DNA of 64,000 bases, taken from assembly GCA_028823235.1 (NCBI GenBank), contig JAPKBW010000013.1:31841-95840 (forward strand), written 5' to 3'. This document shows positions 38,090 to 46,585 of the stretch, piece after piece (the stretch's first letter is position 1; every line of letters begins with the position of its first letter). The stretch comes from Longimicrobiales bacterium (lineage in GTDB: Bacteria; Gemmatimonadota; Gemmatimonadetes; Longimicrobiales; Gaopeijiaceae). The notes under the pieces are model-generated. The model was given only the letters and a program-made list of their open reading frames with translations. It was not told where the DNA came from and did not search any database. Position numbers and translations under genes: made by a program.

Positions 38090-39027
38090 TCGGCGATTTC
38101 CGAGGTCTCCGTGCGTCCATCCGCATGAGCCATGACATAATTGGCTACACGGTGGGAAAGAACCCGGGCCGGCCCCAGGTAAGGAAGCTGTAATTTGCCC
38201 GACGAATTCGGAAGCACAAGGGTATCCGGTATCATTCCAATCACTTCCGTCTCAACGACTTGCCCACCTGCGGCCCTCAACTCGGCGTCGATCTTGTCGA
38301 AAACGTCCAGTGGTGCCGTCCGATCGGGGTCCTCCAAGTTCATGGAGATCTGCATTCGGTCCTGACCCGCCAGGCGGAGCCCCAGCGCCCGGAGGCCAGC
38401 GAAGCCACCGTCGCGCTCCCGTATGACGCCGGCGATGCGCCGGACCTCTGCCAGTTCGACACCCGTCACGAAGACGTTCCAGGCCAGCAGGACCGGACGA
38501 GCCCCCACGCATGTGACACCGGCGCTTGGGTGCGGCCTCTTTGCCCCCACGGGCACGTCCGGTGTCCGGTCTTCAGGCCATCCATCTGCCAGCGCCTCAA
38601 CTCCACCTCGCCTGAGCTGGGCCAGGCCTCGGCCCACTGGCTTCGCCGCCTGCCCATAGAAGAATACCGGTACACCCAATCGTGCGATCGCCGACCCGAC
38701 GCGATGGGCCGACACCACCGCGTCCTTCATGGTCAGTCCATGCACCGGGACAAAGGGAAGGACGTCAAGCGCGCCCACCCTCGGGTGCACCCCTTTGTGG
38801 CGCCTGAGATCGAAGTGCGTGCAGGCAAAGTGGGCGGCCTCGACGGAAGCCGACTCGACATCACCTGGCGCACCGATGAAGGTGACGACTGATCTATGGT
38901 GATCAGGGTCGGATGACCAATCCAGGACCTCCACATCGAAAGCGGAAATACGGGCGACTAGCTGCTCGATCTTCGCGACGTCGCGGCCCTCAGAGAAATT
39001 CGGAATCGCTTCCAGTACTTGTGTCAT
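38086..39027 (-). CDS. ftcD: Glutamate formiminotransferase (FTCD N-terminal type)
   Basis: Transfers a formimino group from N-formiminoglutamate to tetrahydrofolate in histidine degradation. The 313-residue protein has the family start VLEAIPNFSEGRDVAKIEQL and segments DHHRSVVTFIGAP, HKGVHPRVGALDVLPFVP and SMNLEDPDRTAPLDVF. Length fits the stand-alone N-terminal (transferase) domain, without cyclodeaminase. No other histidine degradation gene is in the window. Confidence 0.88.
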   Translation of the reverse strand: MTQVLEAIPNFSEGRDVAKIEQLVARISAFDVEVLDWSSDPDHHRSVVTFIGAPGDVESASVEAAHFACTHFDLRRHKGVHPRVGALDVLPFVPVHGLTMKDAVVSAHRVGSAIARLGVPVFFYGQAAKPVGRGLAQLRRGGVEALADGWPEDRTPDVPVGAKRPHPSAGVTCVGARPVLLAWNVFVTGVELAEVRRIAGVIRERDGGFAGLRALGLRLAGQDRMQISMNLEDPDRTAPLDVFDKIDAELRAAGGQVVETEVIGMIPDTLVLPNSSGKLQLPYLGPARVLSHRVANYVMAHADGRTETSEIAE

Positions 39028-39053
39028 GCTAGAAACGTATGTCGCGAGCCGAA

Positions 39054-39095
39054 CGAACGAAGGGCCGGGCCGCCCAGCGCTCGACCCTTCGTTCG
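39054..39095. terminator. Inverted repeat after the Fn3 lipoprotein gene
   Basis: CGAACGAAGGG (39054-39064) pairs with CCCTTCGTTCG (39085-39095), an 11-base stem with a 20-base loop, in the spacer between the Fn3 gene and ftcD. There is no long T tract on either side, so it may be a weak terminator or a transcript-stabilising structure. Confidence 0.45.
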
Positions 39096-39120
39096 CATTT
39101 CCGCCTTGAGCGATGGTGAC

Positions 39121-40248
39121 TCAGCCGCCACGACTCTGGGTCAGCTCCGGGTTGTTTGCCTGAAGTTGGTAGGCCCAGTCGAAAATCATGAGCGCGTCGT
39201 TGTTTTGATCGAAGCCGAGCAGGTCTACCCGGATCATTCCGTAGTGAGTCTGTCCGTCGTTTCCGATCACCCGAAGCACATAGCTCTCCTGAGTAATCAC
39301 GTTCATGGCTTGGACTACGTACCCGCCGGTCGGAGCGACCTGCAGATCAACACAGCCTGCGTCGGCAGCCACACCGCACTTGAGCGCGGACGTCGCGAAA
39401 CCCGTCGGATAGACTGCTGCGTTCGGCCCAGGTACCAACCACCATCCGTTCACATCACTTTCAAGACGGAAGTGCCGGAGGGGATCCAAACCATCTACGA
39501 TCGGGAGAACATTCTCGTCCTCCGAGAATTGAAAACCTGAACTGGCCGGTACGTCGGCGAAGTCATAGAGCCACTCACCGGTGAAGTCCGGCCGCGGAGT
39601 ACCTGAAGCAAGGGGACTGCCATCGCTCTCGTGTCCATTTAGGTCGACTGCCAACACGAAGTAGGTGTACGTTCGCCCGTTTGCGGCGAGCAGATCGAGG
39701 AAGCCCTCGGAGTCCGTCTCCCCCAGCAGGAACGAACTCGATCCGTCATCCAGATAGACCCTGTAGTGGGAGAACCCGTCGGACACCTGCGACGCGATTC
39801 CCCACGTCAGATAGTTGGCGTTATCAAGCCCCACGACCCTGGGCCCATCCGGGATCGGTGGAGTCGTGTAGGGAGGAACGAACACCTCCACGACGACATC
39901 GCTATCCGTCTCGACACCGCCGTCACTTACGGCGGACACGATATATTCGTAGGTCTCGCCATTGACGATGTTCAGGTCTTCATAAAGGCAGAAATTGTCG
40001 ATGCAGCTGGTCACCTCCGCGATGAAGAACCATGAAGCATCTGTGACGCGCCGGGAGTAGACCCGGAAGGCCTCTCCGTCCCATTCAGGGCCTAGCTCCC
40101 AAGTGACTTGGACTGATCCTGCGTAGTACGTGACCGCGAGCGCTCGAGGCGCGTCAGGGATCCCTAGCTCCACCACGTAGGTCACATCGGCATCACATGC
40201 CGTCAGGGACAGCATCAGAACCAGATATCCAAGGGCCAAGCGTTTCAT
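39121..40248 (-). CDS. Fibronectin type III domain lipoprotein
   Basis: A 375-residue putative lipoprotein: signal peptide with lipobox LTAC (Cys18), followed by two Fn3-like beta sandwiches (about 30-125 and 130-225; PDAPRALAVTYYAGSVQVTW, YRVYLDDGSSSFLLGETD) and a C-terminal beta-rich region of unknown type (about 225-375). Likely surface or outer-membrane associated. Function unknown. It has its own weak promoter at 40337-40365. Confidence 0.75.
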   Translation of the reverse strand: MKRLALGYLVLMLSLTACDADVTYVVELGIPDAPRALAVTYYAGSVQVTWELGPEWDGEAFRVYSRRVTDASWFFIAEVTSCIDNFCLYEDLNIVNGETYEYIVSAVSDGGVETDSDVVVEVFVPPYTTPPIPDGPRVVGLDNANYLTWGIASQVSDGFSHYRVYLDDGSSSFLLGETDSEGFLDLLAANGRTYTYFVLAVDLNGHESDGSPLASGTPRPDFTGEWLYDFADVPASSGFQFSEDENVLPIVDGLDPLRHFRLESDVNGWWLVPGPNAAVYPTGFATSALKCGVAADAGCVDLQVAPTGGYVVQAMNVITQESYVLRVIGNDGQTHYGMIRVDLLGFDQNNDALMIFDWAYQLQANNPELTQSRGG

Positions 40249-40336
40249 CGTTCCTCCATCGGCAGGCTCACGTCTCGGCGCATCGTGCGACTCGACAGGC
40301 TCTACCTAGCGGCTCGCAATACCTAGTGCAGGGCCC

Positions 40337-40365
40337 ATACCAAACCTCAAATCGTTTAACTGCAA
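40337..40365 (-). promoter_or_regulatory. Possible promoter for the Fn3 lipoprotein gene
   Basis: On the minus strand, TTGCAG (40365-40360), 17 bases, TGGTAT (40342-40337). It stands about 90 bases ahead of the ATG in a 221-base gap that otherwise shows nothing recognisable. The -10 is imperfect. Confidence 0.4.
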
Positions 40366-40469
40366 TACATTACCGTTTCTGAAGAATTGCGATACGTCCC
40401 TTCACGAGGACACTTCTCCGACCAAGCATGGGACAGGCCTCCACCTTCAGCCTAGAGGCAGGGAAGGGA

Positions 40470-43400
40470 CTACCGCTCTGAAGTCGGCAGTCCGAGGTCC
40501 AGATTTCTCTGGTTGTAGTCGAACTTAAGATCACGGTTGTCGAGCAAAGAAACTTCGAACCGGAACGTCCAGTTACCTGTGGCGGTCTGGAGAAAGTCGA
40601 AGTTGGCTTGCCAGCGGTGCAGATCTCGCGTCAGGCGAATCGAGTGGTCGTTGAACGCACCTCGTTCGAGGTCGTAGGCCGTTCGCCAGCTCACACTCCA
40701 GTTGGTAGTAGGCTGGATCCGCAACGTCCCGCTGACCATCTGACTCATGATCGACACATTCGGGATCCGTGGCCTTTGCAGCGAGTAGCTCAGGCTCGCG
40801 TTCCATCCGCCACTCGCGCCCTGCGCGGAGTTGATCGGCGATGCATCTCCCCGGCCGGTCACCGGTACGATCGACGACTCATCCGTAGCACCCTGAAACT
40901 CGAGGGGCTCCGTGTTGTCCGGCTCTTCCGGAGGAGCCTCGTCATCGTTTCCACCAAAGCTCAACCAGCGGAAAATCGAAGACGTGGATCCCAGCGAAAA
41001 ACCCAAATTTACACCAGCCAGGTGCGGGTCGAACGACCGGCTTGTGATCCGGTTATCTGCGTCGAACTCGTCTACGAAGAGCTCGTGATCCATCGAAATC
41101 GACAACCCCCGCAGATAGTCGGACGAGAATTGATTGGACAGTCTCGTGGTCTCAAAGCCAGACAATGGAATTCCGGTGGAGTCTGCTTCCACGAAGTCGT
41201 ATTGGATGACGCTCATCCGCCACGCAAGCAGCGTCAGGGAAGGTGTAGCCTGCATCCGAGTGGGACCGCCGTCTTCGTTTGACGCACCAGTCGGATCAGT
41301 CGGATCAGCTCGTTCAACGGTTGGCCCCGGTGCCTGACCCAGTGAATTTTCGACGATCGGTAGTCCATCCAGGCCCATGGCCGGTGCCACGACGCTCAGG
41401 CTGTCGATGTCCTCGTCTGAGGCGCGACGCTTTGCCTCGAACGTCTGTGTTAAAGAAAGAGAGATCCTGTTCTTCGGTTGAAGCGCACGCGCTCCGAATA
41501 CGTCCTGCTGTAGCGAACTGGGGCTCGACGCAGGGCTCCACTGGTAGTCGACAGCCGGTGAAATCTTGTGCCGGATCGCCTCAAAGGACCCGAAGCCCGG
41601 AAAGAATCCATAAACATCAGTCTTGAGCTGGGCACCGAACGCCATGCGGGAAGGTGCCGCGACGAAGTTATGGGCGAGTGTGTCCTGGTCCGATCGAAAC
41701 ATGCGGCCCGACATCGACAGTCTCGGCGTAATCGTCGTCGACCCAAGGAGCTGCTGCTGGTAACCAAGCCCCGTCGACCAACCCAGCGTGGCATCAGCCA
41801 CGTCCCGAACCGGCGCCCCGACCATGAGGTCGGCTGGGTTTGCCGAATCACCCAAAATGAGGAGCGCTTCGGGGATACCGAACGACTGGTTCTCTTTCAA
41901 ATCGATCGACTGGGAGAACGTAAGGCTACCCATGCTCAGATTACTCCGAGCAAAGCTCGCCATGACCTCGGTATCGGCGTTCATGAGGGTGAGGATTGAG
42001 TCTCCGGGCATGCGGTCCACGGTGTTCCGCCGCACACCACCCGAACCCGACCACGTCATGTTGTTGTAGAAGGACGCCTCGCTGGACGGCGCTCGGAAGA
42101 GAGTGATGGGAGACAGCGACAGGTTCGCGGACGGTAGCAGCCACTCAGTCCGGTCATCGGACAGGAATTGCTTTCGATTGGCCGACATCGACAAGCTGCC
42201 CCAGCCAAACCTCCGATTGATGCCGGCCTCCGAATCGATCGACTGGGTGACTTCCTGGGGATTGAACGAGTTCTCCCGCACGAAATCATTGTTAGAGATG
42301 AACCGTCCAGAAACACGCAGCTGCGTGCGCTCGTCAATCTCCCACGAGTGGCGCGTGTCGACCCCGAGCTCGGTGGAGCCGTCCTGGTTCCAGTAGCGCC
42401 GGACGGCCAGGTCCCCCTGCAGGAATTGCCGTCGAAAGTTGTACCTGAGCGACCCAGTCAAACTGAAGAAGGTCTCGCTGAACCAGTCCATTGCGGCGAG
42501 TGTATCGAAATACTCACTCGCCGCCCAATAGAATCCGATATTGCTGACACGTCGTCGATAGCCGCTCGACGTGCTGAGGATGTCGTTGACGCTGAATCGA
42601 GGGGTGAGAATGCCCGAAGAACGTCCACGAGACAGGCTCTGGGCCATGAACGGAAGCCACGCCACCGGCACATCCGCAAAATAAAGCTTCACCCCCCGCG
42701 CCACGAGGACATTGCCAGCTACGATCTTGATTTCGTCCGTCCTGAAGTGGTAGTGCGCGTCTTCGATATCACAGGACGTGAACTCTGCGTGCACCATGAA
42801 CGTCGAGTCCTGGGCTGCGAATGGCATGTCCCCAGTGACCCTCCAGTTCGTCCCTTCCTGGTTCCAGGACGTGGTGGCGCCGACGGCGGTGCCCCTGCCC
42901 TGGCTCAGATCGTAGATCATGTTCGCGGCGTCGACCGGGTCACCATCCGGCGGCGTGAAGGTCGCCTGGCCAACGGTTCGCATCGATCCAGTCGACTCAT
43001 CGAAGGTGATCGAGGTGTCCGCCTCAATCAGGAGGCCCTCCTGAATGACCCGCGCCCGGCCTGCATCCGGGGCAGTCAGAATCAGAATGCGTTCCTGCGC
43101 TTCGAAGTCGGCCGACTCAGCCTCGTACTCCGTGAGCGAGTAACCGGGCATGGCCATGAGCGCGGTCGCGACGGAATCCATCCCCGGGCCCCCGGAGCGA
43201 TTCCCGGAAGCGGCTTCCGCCATCCTCGTCGAGTCCTGGATATAAAGAAGGCTGTCCGCCCCCGGCAGACGGTCCAGTCGCTCCAGTCGCTCCAGTATAG
43301 CCAGTCGCGCTGAATCAGCCGGGACCGCCAGCGTGTCCTGTGTTTCTTGTTGGACAGCCAAAGTATCGACTGAGACGGTGTCCAGTACGGCTTGAGCGGC

Positions 43401-43484
43401 CAGTCCCGAACTGGAACCCGGCAGTCCGGCCAGCAGGAAGAGCGTGGTGAGCAGCCTCTTGAGGCAGACTGCACCTCGGATCAC
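40470..43484 (-). CDS. lptD: LptD-like outer-membrane LPS-assembly protein
   Basis: A 1004-residue outer-membrane barrel with a signal peptide and a large periplasmic OstA-type region. The part FTSCDIEDAHYHFRTDEIKI followed by ARGVKLYFADVPVAWLPF matches the conserved core of LptD, where Cys and DVPV-LP occur. The rest is a run of amphipathic strands. LptD inserts lipopolysaccharide in the outer leaflet, but whether this organism makes LPS is not shown here. The first 120 residues have an Ala/Ser/Asp-rich segment. Its start overlaps the tatC stop by 4 bases. Confidence 0.85.
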   Translation of the reverse strand: MIRGAVCLKRLLTTLFLLAGLPGSSSGLAAQAVLDTVSVDTLAVQQETQDTLAVPADSARLAILERLERLDRLPGADSLLYIQDSTRMAEAASGNRSGGPGMDSVATALMAMPGYSLTEYEAESADFEAQERILILTAPDAGRARVIQEGLLIEADTSITFDESTGSMRTVGQATFTPPDGDPVDAANMIYDLSQGRGTAVGATTSWNQEGTNWRVTGDMPFAAQDSTFMVHAEFTSCDIEDAHYHFRTDEIKIVAGNVLVARGVKLYFADVPVAWLPFMAQSLSRGRSSGILTPRFSVNDILSTSSGYRRRVSNIGFYWAASEYFDTLAAMDWFSETFFSLTGSLRYNFRRQFLQGDLAVRRYWNQDGSTELGVDTRHSWEIDERTQLRVSGRFISNNDFVRENSFNPQEVTQSIDSEAGINRRFGWGSLSMSANRKQFLSDDRTEWLLPSANLSLSPITLFRAPSSEASFYNNMTWSGSGGVRRNTVDRMPGDSILTLMNADTEVMASFARSNLSMGSLTFSQSIDLKENQSFGIPEALLILGDSANPADLMVGAPVRDVADATLGWSTGLGYQQQLLGSTTITPRLSMSGRMFRSDQDTLAHNFVAAPSRMAFGAQLKTDVYGFFPGFGSFEAIRHKISPAVDYQWSPASSPSSLQQDVFGARALQPKNRISLSLTQTFEAKRRASDEDIDSLSVVAPAMGLDGLPIVENSLGQAPGPTVERADPTDPTGASNEDGGPTRMQATPSLTLLAWRMSVIQYDFVEADSTGIPLSGFETTRLSNQFSSDYLRGLSISMDHELFVDEFDADNRITSRSFDPHLAGVNLGFSLGSTSSIFRWLSFGGNDDEAPPEEPDNTEPLEFQGATDESSIVPVTGRGDASPINSAQGASGGWNASLSYSLQRPRIPNVSIMSQMVSGTLRIQPTTNWSVSWRTAYDLERGAFNDHSIRLTRDLHRWQANFDFLQTATGNWTFRFEVSLLDNRDLKFDYNQRNLDLGLPTSER

Positions 43485-44293
43485 TCCTTCTCCACTGAGT
43501 CGGTCGGAGGCGCCAGGCTCCTCTCGTACTCAGCCTCTTTCTTCGCCTTGCGGCGATATACGCCCACTGAGAGGAAGATGCCGAACTCGTAGAGCAGCAC
43601 GAGTGGGAGCATCATCATGATGGTCAGCGTGATCGCGTCGCCCGGCGTGATGAAGCTGGCCAGAACTGTGATCATGACGATTGCGTGCCTTCGCTTAGAG
43701 CGCAGGAAGGCTGGTGTCACGACGCCCATGAGGCTGAGCGCGAGGATCACAATCGGAAGCTCGAAGACCGTACCAAACGCGATAAGCATCTTCACCACAA
43801 AGCCGAGCGTCGCGTTGATCTCCAGAGTCCCTTCGATAGAATCGGTCAGGAACGCTTTGAAGAATTCGAGCGTAACGGGAAGCGCCGCGAAGTAGGCGAG
43901 CGCCACGCCACCAATGAACAGCAACAGGCCGAGATAGAGTGCCGGCACAATCGCGCGGCGTTCATCTTTCTCAAGCGCTGGCGACAGAAATGCCCACACC
44001 TGATAAACCAGGATCGGAAACGCCAGAATCACACCGCCGTAAATCGCGAGGCGCAGCGTAACGAAGAAAGGGTCGGCCGGTGACAGGTAGATCAGTCGAA
44101 GGTTCGGATCATCGTAGGCATCGCGAATGGGCTCTACTAGCAGTTCAAGCACATTGAAGTAATAGACGAGACCAAACGAGAGAATCGACGCGCTGATAAG
44201 CGCGAGCATCGCCCAGAGAATCCGCCAACGGAATTCCTCAAGGTGATCCAGAAAGGGCATCTCGCCCTTGGCGTTGCGGTTTATCATCGACAC
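43481..44293 (-). CDS. tatC: Twin-arginine translocase subunit TatC
   Basis: A 270-residue integral membrane protein that recognises the twin-arginine signal peptide. The N-terminal motif MPFLDHLEEFRWRI and FLRSKRRHAIVMITVLASFI are family signatures, and six membrane helices are visible. Its neighbour tatA lies 7 kb downstream, on the other side of lptD and ftcD. Confidence 0.95.
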   Translation of the reverse strand: MSMINRNAKGEMPFLDHLEEFRWRILWAMLALISASILSFGLVYYFNVLELLVEPIRDAYDDPNLRLIYLSPADPFFVTLRLAIYGGVILAFPILVYQVWAFLSPALEKDERRAIVPALYLGLLLFIGGVALAYFAALPVTLEFFKAFLTDSIEGTLEINATLGFVVKMLIAFGTVFELPIVILALSLMGVVTPAFLRSKRRHAIVMITVLASFITPGDAITLTIMMMLPLVLLYEFGIFLSVGVYRRKAKKEAEYERSLAPPTDSVEKE

Positions 44294-44361
44294 GGCGTAT
44301 TCGAACTTCGATGGAGAGAACGGATCGGCACAGGGTTCGCTGAACGATCTCTGAAACGACC

Positions 44362-44859
44362 CTAAATGAGCAGTTCGACCTGATTGCGCCGCTGCTCCTC
44401 CCGGTCTTGGGCAGCGGCCATTTCGTCGACGAATTCTTGGAACTCACCGGCGTCCTGGAAGTTCCGATAAACCGACGCAAAACGCACGTATGCGACGCGA
44501 TCGATCGGCTTGAGTCGTTCCATGACCAGGGCACCCAGGCGCGCACTTGGTACCTCTACCCCGGCTTCTCGTGAAAACTCATCCTCAATGTCATCGATGA
44601 GCGCCTCCATGTCCGATGCCGACACTGGCCGTTTCGCGCATGCGACCTTTACGCTCCCGATTAGCTTGGCTCGATCGAAATCCTCAATTGCACCCGAGCG
44701 CTTGAGCACCTGAATCGGACGCTCTTCGACGTACTCGTACGTCGTGAAGCGGGTACCACAGACGGTGCACTCCCGGCGGCGGCGTACGGCACGCCCACCT
44801 CGACTCGCTCGGGTATCGACGACTCGATTCTCCGTCGCGTCACACTGTGGGCAACGCAT
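44362..44859 (-). CDS. nrdR: Transcriptional repressor NrdR
   Basis: NrdR represses ribonucleotide reductase genes. The 165-residue protein has the N-terminal zinc ribbon (C3, C6, C31, C34; MRCPQCDATENRVVDTRAS and RRRRECTVCGTRFTTYE) and an ATP-cone domain. No nrd operon is in the window, so its targets lie elsewhere. The spacer to tatC is 68 bases. Confidence 0.95.
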   Translation of the reverse strand: MRCPQCDATENRVVDTRASRGGRAVRRRRECTVCGTRFTTYEYVEERPIQVLKRSGAIEDFDRAKLIGSVKVACAKRPVSASDMEALIDDIEDEFSREAGVEVPSARLGALVMERLKPIDRVAYVRFASVYRNFQDAGEFQEFVDEMAAAQDREEQRRNQVELLI

Positions 44860-44918
44860 CGGTCAGCGCCCCGGAACGGTGGGCCGCCCGCCGGCTGAGA
44901 GATTCGCCGGCGTATGCA

Positions 44919-45710
44919 CTACCCGATCTCTTCGAGCATATCCCGGGCGAGCATGGCCATAGTCGAGCCGGGGTACGTGTTCACAAGACGTTCGAGCGTC
45001 ACTTTTGCTCCGTCCCCGTCATCGAGTTGAAGCTGAATGTTGGCGACCCGAAATAGCGCGTCAGGCACCTTGGCATGCGTTGGAAACAGCGACTGGATTT
45101 CCTGGAACGCGGCAAGCGCATCCTCTGGACGACCCTGCTGCAGGAGGATGTCAGCCAGGTGGAAGTGGCCGTCGACCACTCTTTCATCGGTGGAGTGCTG
45201 CGCGAGGAAATCCTCAAAGGCGTTCGTCGCTGAGTTCAACGAACCCCGCTGCACCTGGTCCTGCGCCACCCGCCACAATTCATCCGGATTGTCGGCGCCG
45301 GCGATGAGGCTCTCTCCGCCTCCGCCAGTCATATCCGAGTTATCGGTGACCGTCGTGGTTGGTCGGGGGTTCGGTGTGCGCCGAATGTTCGCCAACTGAT
45401 CCCGGACCGAAGCGAGGCCTCGCTGATTTTCACCGGCGATCGCCTCGAGACGAACGAGTGTCTGACTGATCTGCTGAAGCTGCCGATTCAAGTCACCACG
45501 AAGCTCAAACGCCTGATCGTTCTGATTCCTCAGAGAGTCCTGCGTCTGAAGTGTCTCCAGCCGGATCTGAGTCAGTATGGAGTCCTGACGTGCGGAACCC
45601 ATTCGTAACTCCTCCTGGAGCAGGCGAATGTCTCCCTTCATGGCGCATCCGCCTGACATCGCGGAAACCACGAACAGGGTCACTGCACGGCCGATCAGTC
45701 GTCGATCCAT
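44919..45710 (-). CDS. cpoB: Tol-Pal system protein CpoB/YbgF-like
   Basis: A 263-residue periplasmic protein with a signal peptide, a coiled-coil N-terminal part (LLQEELRMGSARQDSILTQI, many Gln/Leu), a Thr/Gly linker and C-terminal TPRs (about 155-260). The Cys22 in MSGGCAM suggests a lipoprotein, unlike E. coli CpoB, which is soluble. CpoB links peptidoglycan synthesis to Tol during constriction. ATG 45710 was chosen because it opens the signal peptide. Confidence 0.85.
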   Translation of the reverse strand: MDRRLIGRAVTLFVVSAMSGGCAMKGDIRLLQEELRMGSARQDSILTQIRLETLQTQDSLRNQNDQAFELRGDLNRQLQQISQTLVRLEAIAGENQRGLASVRDQLANIRRTPNPRPTTTVTDNSDMTGGGGESLIAGADNPDELWRVAQDQVQRGSLNSATNAFEDFLAQHSTDERVVDGHFHLADILLQQGRPEDALAAFQEIQSLFPTHAKVPDALFRVANIQLQLDDGDGAKVTLERLVNTYPGSTMAMLARDMLEEIG

Positions 45711-45732
45711 ACTGTCCTCATATGCACAAGGA

Positions 45733-45762
45733 ACCCCTCCCCCGGCGAGCCGGAGGAGGGGT
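45733..45762. other. GC-rich hairpin between pal and cpoB
   Basis: ACCCCTCC pairs with GGAGGGGT around a CCGG/CCGG inner stem (45733-45762). On the minus strand it is followed only by TTCCTTG. It could attenuate or stabilise the pal-cpoB message; a true terminator is less likely. Confidence 0.45.
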
Positions 45763-45780
45763 CTCTCAGATACATCCCCG

Positions 45781-46374
45781 TCAGTTGGCGGGGTTGATCG
45801 CGTTGGCACCCGCCGTGATCACGAACTGACCACGCCGGTTCCGCGCCCAGGCAGAATCAGTCGATCCCTGCTGGAGCGGACGACCTTCACCGAACGAAAC
45901 GATCTCGAACCGGTTCTCCGCGAGGCCGAAGCCCGTCAGGAACTGGCGGATCGCTTCGGCGCGACGATTACCGAGCGCCATGTTGTACTCTGTGGAGCCA
46001 CGGTCATCCGCATGACCCTCGATGCGGATCTGGACCTGCGGACTGGCACGCAGAATGTCGACCTTCGCACGAAGCGCGGTCTGCGCATCGTCACGAATCT
46101 CGGACATGTCGTAGTCGAAGAAGACCATCTCTTCGAGCGTTGCACGCGCGGCGCGCATAGCCCGCTGACTGGCAGCCTCCGCCTCACGCTCTGCGGCAAC
46201 ACGCTCGGCCTCGGCCCGACGTTCAGCCGCTGCGGCTGCTACGGAGTCGTTGTAGGCCGCAAGCGAATCAGCGTCTGGCTGCGGTGGTGGCGGCGGCGGC
46301 GGCGGATCACCACCGCAAGCGCCTACCAGGAGCGTGGCTGCAAAAACCATTACGAAAAAACGACGGACGATCAT
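45781..46374 (-). CDS. pal: Peptidoglycan-associated lipoprotein Pal
   Basis: A 197-residue outer-membrane lipoprotein anchored through Cys20 (LLVGAC). A polyproline stretch (PPPPPPPP) and an Ala/Arg/Glu coiled-coil-like segment follow. The OmpA-like peptidoglycan-binding domain has GHADDRGSTEYNMALGNRRA. The Ala-rich helix between lipobox and OmpA domain is longer than in E. coli Pal. Confidence 0.93.
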   Translation of the reverse strand: MIVRRFFVMVFAATLLVGACGGDPPPPPPPPQPDADSLAAYNDSVAAAAAERRAEAERVAAEREAEAASQRAMRAARATLEEMVFFDYDMSEIRDDAQTALRAKVDILRASPQVQIRIEGHADDRGSTEYNMALGNRRAEAIRQFLTGFGLAENRFEIVSFGEGRPLQQGSTDSAWARNRRGQFVITAGANAINPAN

Positions 46375-46476
46375 CCCATCTCCCGGGTTTAACGAACTGA
46401 AATGAATTCAGAACGTGCTAGGGGCGTCTAACTAAACGAAGCTAACGCCCTTTTTCAGAGGGAAAAGTCCCCCTGC

Positions 46477-46505
46477 CATATAGGTCTCATGCCACGAAAA
46501 CGCAA
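46477..46505 (-). promoter_or_regulatory. Possible promoter for pal
   Basis: On the minus strand TTGCGT (46505-46500), 17 bases, TATATG (46482-46477). It overlaps the tail of the terminator after tolB and is about 100 bases upstream of the pal start, which has GGGAGATGGG directly before the ATG. Confidence 0.4.
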
Positions 46506-46522
46506 CGTTTATCCTACGTTGC
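46493..46522 (-). terminator. Intrinsic terminator after tolB
   Basis: On the minus strand, GCAACGT and ACGTTGC form a 7-base stem with a 7-base loop (46502-46522), followed by GTTTTCG. It lies about 65 bases after the tolB stop and separates tolB from pal. Confidence 0.6.
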
Positions 46523-46585
46523 CCGACCGCAGACTGAGAAGCCCTCGATACCGCTGTCCGAAGACTCATTCGAGCGACCGCATTA

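Noticed and set aside
42168..43313. 381-codon plus-strand frame opposite lptD
   Set aside because: Low-complexity Arg-rich translation, antisense to a protein with signal peptide and barrel pattern.
46261..46320. Proline/glycine-coded repeat in pal
   Set aside because: It encodes the polyproline stretch after the lipobox and is normal linker sequence, not a DNA repeat element.
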